A stretch of DNA of 60,000 nucleotides from Cristatella mucedo. Taxonomy: Eukaryota > Bryozoa > Phylactolaemata > Cristatellidae. This document shows positions 55,200 to 60,000 of this stretch, in pieces (positions within the stretch are counted from its first letter, which is position 1; each line of letters starts with the position of its first letter). A program made the translations under genes and the position numbers. The notes under the pieces were generated by a model. That model was not told the origin of the DNA. It made no database searches and saw only the letters and a program-made list of their open reading frames with translations. The stretch is taken from contig WPIO01000123.1 of the NCBI GenBank assembly GCA_009760855.2, positions 436,001-496,000 of the forward strand, given 5' to 3'.

Positions 55200-55335
55200 A
55201 AACATCTTTAAGCATTATAGTGTTCGGAGTGACACGCACAGGTTCAACATATCGATAAGGCCAGTAGCAGCACAAGGCACAGCCTCATCTTGTATAAGCA
55301 CATAAAAGGACGAATCATAGGGACCCATACAAATC
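55200..55335 (-). mobile_element. LINE-A 3' UTR remnant
   Basis: GTGTTCGGAGTGACACGCAC..GGTTCAAC and ATAAGCACATAAAAGGACG then AATCATAGGGACCCA match the reverse-complement 3' UTR. Old. Confidence 0.55.
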
Positions 55336-55656
55336 TTTCTCAACCAAGAGAGTAATGGGTGCTTAGCAGTCTCCTTCTTTTGCAACAACACTCCTAGGGC
55401 TCAAGGGAGAAAAGCAAAACTCAGCTGCACTGTCAAAGCCTAATGCAGCTGCACAACTGCCACATATTGCAAGGCATCGGCATATGGTCCTGATAGCCGA
55501 TGAGGTAAAACGATCGCTCTTAACGACCCTGGTAGAAAAAGTTGAAAGTTGGACGAGTCGCTAGGGGCAGGCAGCTAGAAACCGACGAAACTAACAAGAA
55601 CGTGGCATCAAGATGCAGCTGTAACTTCTTGGCCTGCTTTTTCAACTAGGCGATAC

Positions 55657-55857
55657 CTGTAGCATCAGTGCATTCCCCACATTTGAACTAGCCACTGCTG
55701 CAGCTGGACCGACTGATTGAGTCACTGGTCTAATAGATGGTGCCATCATCATCGCGTAATGCAAAAGTCGCAAGAAACTGCTTAGGTCGTCCCTAAATAA
55801 GCATTCTGCTTTCTGAGCGCTCGGTGGTAAAAATATTTCTCTTTCGTCATTTCCCAT
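55657..55857 (-). CDS. Candidate first coding exon, unknown protein
   Basis: ATG at 55857 in context GGGAAATGGGAAATGACG; the donor is CTACAG then GTATCG (55656-55651). 201 nt, 67 codons, phase 0. The peptide starts MGNDEREIFLPPSAQKAECL, then FRDDLSSFLRLLHYAMMMAP and VGPAAAVASSNVGNALMLQ. Mixed composition, no repeat overlap. No domain recognised. The candidate exon at 53492-53697 enters in phase 1, so they do not join directly. Confidence 0.35.
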
Positions 55858-55936
55858 TCCCTAAATGTCATCGATTTCTTTATACAGGGATAGCCGGGAA
55901 GATTAACAAGCACCTCCACTGAAAACCTAAGTAATT

Positions 55937-56035
55937 TAGTAATAATAATATTAATAAGACAATTGAAATAGAACCCTTGGAGAACTCAATCTCTTTCTAG
56001 GCGCTTTACATATGCTGCAAAGGAAGTATGATTGA
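55937..56035 (-). mobile_element. LINE-A 3' tail fragment
   Basis: TAATAATAATATTAATAAG, then CCCTTGGAGAACTCAATC and TCTAGGCGCTTTACATATGC. Tail and a few UTR bases only. Confidence 0.7.
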
Positions 56036-56379
56036 TTGATTTAATCATACAGCAAGTACAAAGCTCTGCATAATTATGTAGACAAAAAAGCTTCTATAAC
56101 AATAAAACCTGTGCTTAACGGTATTATTCTTGAGTAACTACGTCTCGATTAGAAGACTGTTCTTGGCTACTTAGATATGCAGTAGTTGGGCAGGATTAGA
56201 AATGATCTATCTCAGCTACCTTGATTCGTTTTCAATTTAAAAACAACGAGGTGAGTAAACTAAGCAGTTTAAGTTTCCAAACAATGAATCTCTTTACATA
56301 GCGATGTAGTGAAATAACTTCTGCTGCAATAACTTTTGCTCGTAAACACTAGGAATAATCCAGACTAGTCGCTCAGACC

Positions 56380-56745
56380 AATGGAGCTTGCCGGACATGC
56401 ACTGACCTGATGACTGATGTCGGTCTCAGAGGCTTACAGGTAGCAATTGTTGCAGTAATTAAGCCTCAAAGGTTGAAAGTATGCGTTCGGCTAGATCGAC
56501 ATTGGACTGAGTTAACTGACCTTTCCTTCGGCCGCACTGTGAAAATCCGACCAGCTATGGCCAGTGGCTGTGAGCAAATGCCTGTTGTCTCCTTCACCAT
56601 GAAAGGTGGAGCTGGTAGAGCTAGCCGGTGAAGATAGCAACTGGACAACCTGCCACGTAAGGCATTACATTAGGCATTACTCAGCCGGGGATTTCCCCAG
56701 CAATCAAATTCACCCTAAAATGAGGTGAGAAATTCCCTCCCATAA
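56380..56745. repeat. Repeat W/V edge fragments
   Basis: GGACATGCACTGACC.. recalls 32588-32610. TTACTCAGCCGGGGATTTCCC and GAGAAATTCCCTCCC recall 32880-32950. 56036-56380 is unassigned. Confidence 0.4.
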
Positions 56746-56988
56746 TTGGGTTGCTCGAATGTAAGAAGCAAATTCTCCCAGGAGACCCTTGACGACTCGT
56801 TTTTAACCCTTTACCACAAAAAACTCCTTACTGGCTCGCAGGTCTGCTCGCTCGCAAGTACCTCTTATCGTGAAGTGCAAAAAAATTCATCCACTGTGTG
56901 GAAGGGGGGCCGGAAGTTATCCCCATAGTGGTTGTGAGCCACCTAGTAATACCATTGCCCAATTATATCACGTGACCCTATAGACAGA

Positions 56989-57600
56989 TTGAGACGTAAA
57001 CAAGAGGTTGTTTCCAATGGTTTCATGGTGACAACCGAGTCTCAGGCGTTCGATAACGAAAGCGATTGTCATGACTCGGTTGACGTTAGTAATTATTTTA
57101 TTTCAATTCCAGACATGGAATTCTTTTACGTACAGAAGGTAGAGTTAATGGATATGCTTCACTCGGTAACGGTATTAAGATCGTTCATTACTGAGTCCTT
57201 AATGTTAGCCGATAAGGCTATTGATTCGTTGCCAAGATCGGTTAGCACTGTTGTATCTGAGCCAAGCGCCGAAATCGGAACGGACCTTGTATCCGAAACA
57301 AGCACCGAAATCGTAAAGCCAATGACCGAACCAGGCACTTGAATTGAAACATTGACGGTATCTGAATCAAGCACCGAAATCGAAAAGGTAATGTCTGAGC
57401 CAAGCGCTGGAACGGGGAAGATAAGTAGTGGAAAAGAGCATAAAATCACTCATTCTACAAAGCTGTGGATTCCTAGCACAGTGAATTTAATGGCAGGACG
57501 ATGGCTCGAAAGAACGCTGGCTTTAATGGTAGGATACTTGAAACTGTTCAATAGTACAGTGGCTTTAAAGGACGAAGGCTCGAGAGTAAAGTATCTTTAA
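56989..57600 (+). CDS. Uncharacterised ORF with five 11-12-residue acidic repeats, one in-frame TGA
   Basis: The frame runs 56989-57342, TGA at 57340-57342, then the same frame to the TAA at 57598-57600. The N-terminal part is non-repetitive (MRRKQEVVSNGFMVTTESQA; FFYVQKVELMDMLHSV). Residues from about 85 on form five units of the type VSEPSAEIGTDL, VSETSTEIVKPM, TEPGT.., VSESSTEIEKV, MSEPSAGTGKI, encoded by ~33-36-bp tandem DNA repeats. The TGA falls inside unit 3 and could be a local slip, since neighbours have GAA there. The C-terminus (KLWIPSTVNLMAGRW) is hydrophobic. No known family; could be a gene fragment or retrocopy. Confidence 0.4.
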
Positions 57601-57605
57601 TGATA

Positions 57606-57627
57606 GGAGAGACAGAGAGACAGAGAG

Positions 57628-57690
<63 letters not shown>
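57606..57690. repeat. (AG)n microsatellite
   Basis: GAGACAGAGAGACAGAGAGG then pure (AG)n to 57690. Confidence 0.95.
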
Positions 57691-57883
57691 CTGCTGAAGA
57701 TAATAATAGACCAATAAGGACATATCACTGAAATGCCATGCTGATGGTCGATGCCTCACAGGTGACCACTAGCCGAGTTTCGTTCCTCGAAGCCATAGTC
57801 TCACGCTAGCTGTGTCACAAATGATTGATCCTAATAACCTAGCACTAAAATTTGGAGTTAATGGTTGATATATCAAAGACTAG

Positions 57884-58123
57884 ATGAGTCACTTTTGCTT
57901 CGATAGATCCAGAGGAACCCCTATCTCTTATTACGAAGCAAGAGAGCAGCCCAAATCTAGCAGGTCACCATCCACCATCCCAAGCCAGCGAACTTCCTTT
58001 TCCTCTCTTTTAAGGTTAAGAATGACATTCCATAGAAAATGGAAATATTTTGCAAAGTTTCTTCCCAGGCTTTATCAGAGAAGGAATACCTGGAAACCGA
58101 TCATGCGAAGTGTAAAAAACTAA
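57884..58123 (+). other. Open frame of 79 codons, no recognised content
   Basis: MSHFCFDRSRGTPISYY start, basic C-terminus (KYFAKFLPRLYQRR) and a following A-rich CTAAAACTAAAACTAAA run at 58119-58140. May be a decayed retrocopy. No support beyond openness. Confidence 0.2.
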
Positions 58124-58205
58124 AACTAAAACTAAAAAAGAATAAAAAAGATAACTAAAGTGAAGGCCAAAGGTTAAAGATGAATTGCATTGGGATCTAT
58201 GTAGT

Positions 58206-58400
58206 TTAGATTAAACAGAAACCAAACTTGACTCCAGAATTCTCCATAACAATGCAATAATTATCACAGCAGATAGCTACTATTATAGGAATCAGTAAAC
58301 CAAATAAAAAGCAACGAAGATTTATTCCCTTGCCAAGAAGCATTATAAAAAAGATGCTCGGAAATATATCATCATCACCAGTGCACCGAGCATGAAACAA
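58206..58400 (-). other. Open frame with a hydrophobic helix, possibly viral or host
   Basis: Minus-strand frame starting MFHARCTGDDDIFPSIFF, with a helix FLFGLLIPIIVAICC. It lies next to the SINE that cuts the fibre-like gene. A short basic plus-strand frame overlaps it. Either could be a small gene of the viral fossil; not decided. Confidence 0.22.
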
Positions 58401-58505
58401 TAAAAGTCATTGCAAAACTATTTCCACGAATCAAAGGCAAGCACAAAGCAACAAAGCTAAAGGAACTAGTAGTATTACTATTTCATCTCTATTATTCAAG
58501 TGAAT

Positions 58506-58677
58506 GGTGAGCCGTAATGGCTCACTGAGTAAGGTGGTTGCTTTTCACGACTTCGGCCCCGAGGTCCTGGGTTCAAATCCTTCGGTGGGCGATTCTTTAT
58601 CGCCACTGCAAGCGGTGCTGATAGCCGTAAAGCCTCTTCTGTCGCTATACAAAAAGAGTCTGTTCAATCCGAATACA
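58506..58677 (+). mobile_element. tRNA-derived SINE (type 1) abutting the fibre-like gene
   Basis: GGTGAGCCGTAATGGCTCAC, TGAGTAAGGTGG, B box GGGTTCAAATCC (58569-58580, canonical), then GATAGCCGTAAAGCCTCTTC and GTCGCTATACAAAAAGAG. It ends where virus-like coding begins on the opposite strand, so it has probably truncated that gene's 3' end. Confidence 0.85.
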
Positions 58678-58679
58678 TA

Positions 58680-59520
58680 GCTGACCAAGAGATTGACACT
58701 TAAATTGCCTGTATAATCAACGAAGTAATAGTCAGTAGGTATTCTGTTGAAAAATGTGTAATCTTTAAAATATATTCCTGTGCTTACATTATTTATGGGG
58801 CACAGTTCTTTTGAAACAGCAGTGTTATGGCTACTGGTCCACAGGAAAACATAATTAGAATTCCAAACAACCATAATGCTAAGCATTATTAGTGGCGTAG
58901 CACTTTTACTAGTCCATGAATAATTAACTAAAGTTTTTATAATATAATTGGTTGATCTTGGATTCAACAAAACCTGTATCACTTCTGTTGTTTTTCCTGT
59001 CTTTTCAACATAGCTTTACGTCGCCCCATCACCAGGATTAACAGGATCAGCAACATTAATTATCGAATTATTTTCCATATTTAGCAATGTTGCTTCAGGG
59101 CAGCCATCCAACGCAACATCTCTTTTCATTCCACCATATGTAACGCAAAAAATCATTGGGCAGAACGGTAAGAGTAGTGCTTGATTTCCAATAAGCCGAA
59201 GTAATTGCAAAGCTGTTCATATTAAGGTCTCGTGTCATTATATATCCCGATTTACTAACATAACTACTAATTTGAGAAGCATTAATAGCATCTGTCAAAT
59301 TTACTGTTGGTCAAACATTAGTAGCAGCCACGCCTTTGAATTCAATAGATCCGTTTCCAGTAACTAAAAAATTGCTATTAGCGTAAGATTTTGTAACAGC
59401 ATCATTTGCATTAACTGGATCAATAAGATTTATCAAACGATTTCCAATTGCAGAGCTATCGGACAACAAATATCTGATACATTTATTAAGGTATCCACTA
59501 AGATCTACTTTGCGATTCAT
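58680..59520 (-). pseudogene. Fibre-like virus protein with DPVN..DAVTKSY repeats, multiply broken
   Basis: ATG at 59520. The frame starts MNRKVDLSGYLNK; the first repeat ends LIDPVNANDAVTKSYAN, and a second, about 130 residues on, reads NVADPVNPGDGAT, where the next codon is TAA (59016-59018) in place of Lys before SYVEKTG. This D-P-x-N-x-x-D-A-x-T-K-x-Y-V motif is common in fibre and tail-spike proteins of phages and aquatic dsDNA viruses, near trimeric shaft or head segments. Other breaks: TGA at 59311-59313 and a frameshift near 59110. The C-terminal 100 residues (PTDYYFVDYTGNLSV) look like a beta-rich head. Role inferred: virion attachment. Dead copy. Confidence 0.55.
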
Positions 59521-59552
59521 CTATATAACTTGCTATCAAAAATTCAGACTCA

Positions 59553-59739
59553 TCAAGCACTTCTAACTATTGGAACAATCCTTGCAAACCTACCAGGATC
59601 TTGTTCTTCGACTACTTGTTGTAGCGATCTCCTTATGTAATACTTAATGTCAAATTCAGGTTTCAACTTTGTTATTAAATCTCTCATACTTTCTAATCAA
59701 GTCAAACTCAAAATCATAATACCTTTCATTCTCAAGCAT
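59553..59739 (-). pseudogene. Small virus-like gene remnant, one frameshift
   Basis: ATG at 59739 opens MLENERYYDFEFDLIRKYE. A second frame from 59687, MRDLITKLKPEFDIKYYIRR, runs to a TGA at 59553-59555 (ending RFARIVPIVRSA). The two probably form one gene of about 60 codons just upstream of the fibre-like gene, same strand, 32 bp gap, same A+T-rich composition. Family not recognised. Confidence 0.4.
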
Positions 59740-59756
59740 ATGCATAAACAGTGGAC

Positions 59757-59925
59757 ACCTCAATGAACCTTGAAGTGAATACACTGCTTCATTGATAGCC
59801 GGTGTATGTCAGCTAGAAGTGGTGCAATGTGGCAACGTCAATGTTTACGACAGACAAACAAATCAGGCTGCTAGGTTTCGCACCAACTGTAAGTGCCTTA
59901 TCCCACATGCCATAAAATCTGGGAG
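59757..59925 (-). mobile_element. LINE-A C-terminal fragment bounding the viral fossil
   Basis: GTGAATACACTGCTTCATTG.., TCAGCTAGAAGTGGTGCAATG, TTTCGCACCAACTGTAAGTGC: the reverse complement of the LINE-A C-terminal coding region. It marks the right edge of the virus-like block. Confidence 0.65.
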
Positions 59926-60000
59926 TCGAGAGTTCAGAAGATTGCCTCTACAGCTAGCCATCACATCCTATCCCTATCCAAGATTAGAAGCTGTCTCCCA
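59926..60000 (+). mobile_element. LINE-B fragment running off the window
   Basis: CAGAAGATTGCCTCTACAGC, TCCAAGATTAGAAGCTGTCTCC matches 9705-9775 and, in reverse, 36385-36440. Continues past the end. Confidence 0.75.

Noticed and set aside
1-60000. CRISPR arrays, bacterial operons, ribosome binding sites
   Set aside because: No regularly spaced direct repeats; LINEs, SINEs, introns and a TATA box show eukaryotic nuclear DNA.

Overview
This is repeat-saturated nuclear DNA from an invertebrate animal. The support is spliced coding exons with GT/AG borders, a TATA promoter, tRNA-derived SINEs, and L2/CR1-like LINE families with (ATT)n tails. A death-fold (CARD) gene would suit an early-branching animal such as a sponge, but the species cannot be fixed from the sequence. 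Most of the window is dead LINE sequence in both orientations. LINE-A is L2/CR1-like, ends in a conserved hairpin plus (ATT)n, and its protein motifs include [22 protein letters not shown] and YADDTQLY. LINE-B is a related RT family ending in GGAGATACATTACAT. A third RT-like family (family C) and several non-autonomous interspersed repeats, labelled V, W and Y here, are also present.

Layout. 1-2150 is an A+T-rich fossil of a Polinton/adintovirus-like virus: an unknown gene, an adenain-like protease, a zinc-ribbon protein, a packaging ATPase and a capsid-like fragment, all broken. 2640-6016 is a long LINE-A copy carrying a 402-bp foreign insert. 6880-7160 is a possible 3' exon. 7800-12300 holds two exons of a CARD domain on the minus strand, separated by LINEs and a SINE. 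13-40 kb is almost entirely LINE-A, LINE-B, family C and repeats V/W/Y, including a LINE-B insertion with a perfect 79-bp target duplication. 40.7-48.5 kb holds three further minus-strand exons and a TATA box. 49-53 kb is LINE-A copies and SINEs. 53-58 kb is less repetitive, with candidate exons, microsatellites and a repeat-bearing ORF. 58.68-59.75 kb is a second virus-like fossil, a fibre-like gene interrupted by a SINE.

Main inference. Five minus-strand exons (48457-48265, 45466-45281, 41005-40751, 12299-12133, 7987-7817) have mutually compatible splice phases. They would encode a protein with two N-terminal transmembrane helices, a TRADD-N-like region and a CARD. This is a candidate membrane-anchored death-fold adaptor whose third intron (28.5 kb) is swollen by retrotransposons. 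No stop-bearing last exon was found. The exon chain is inference and needs RNA evidence.
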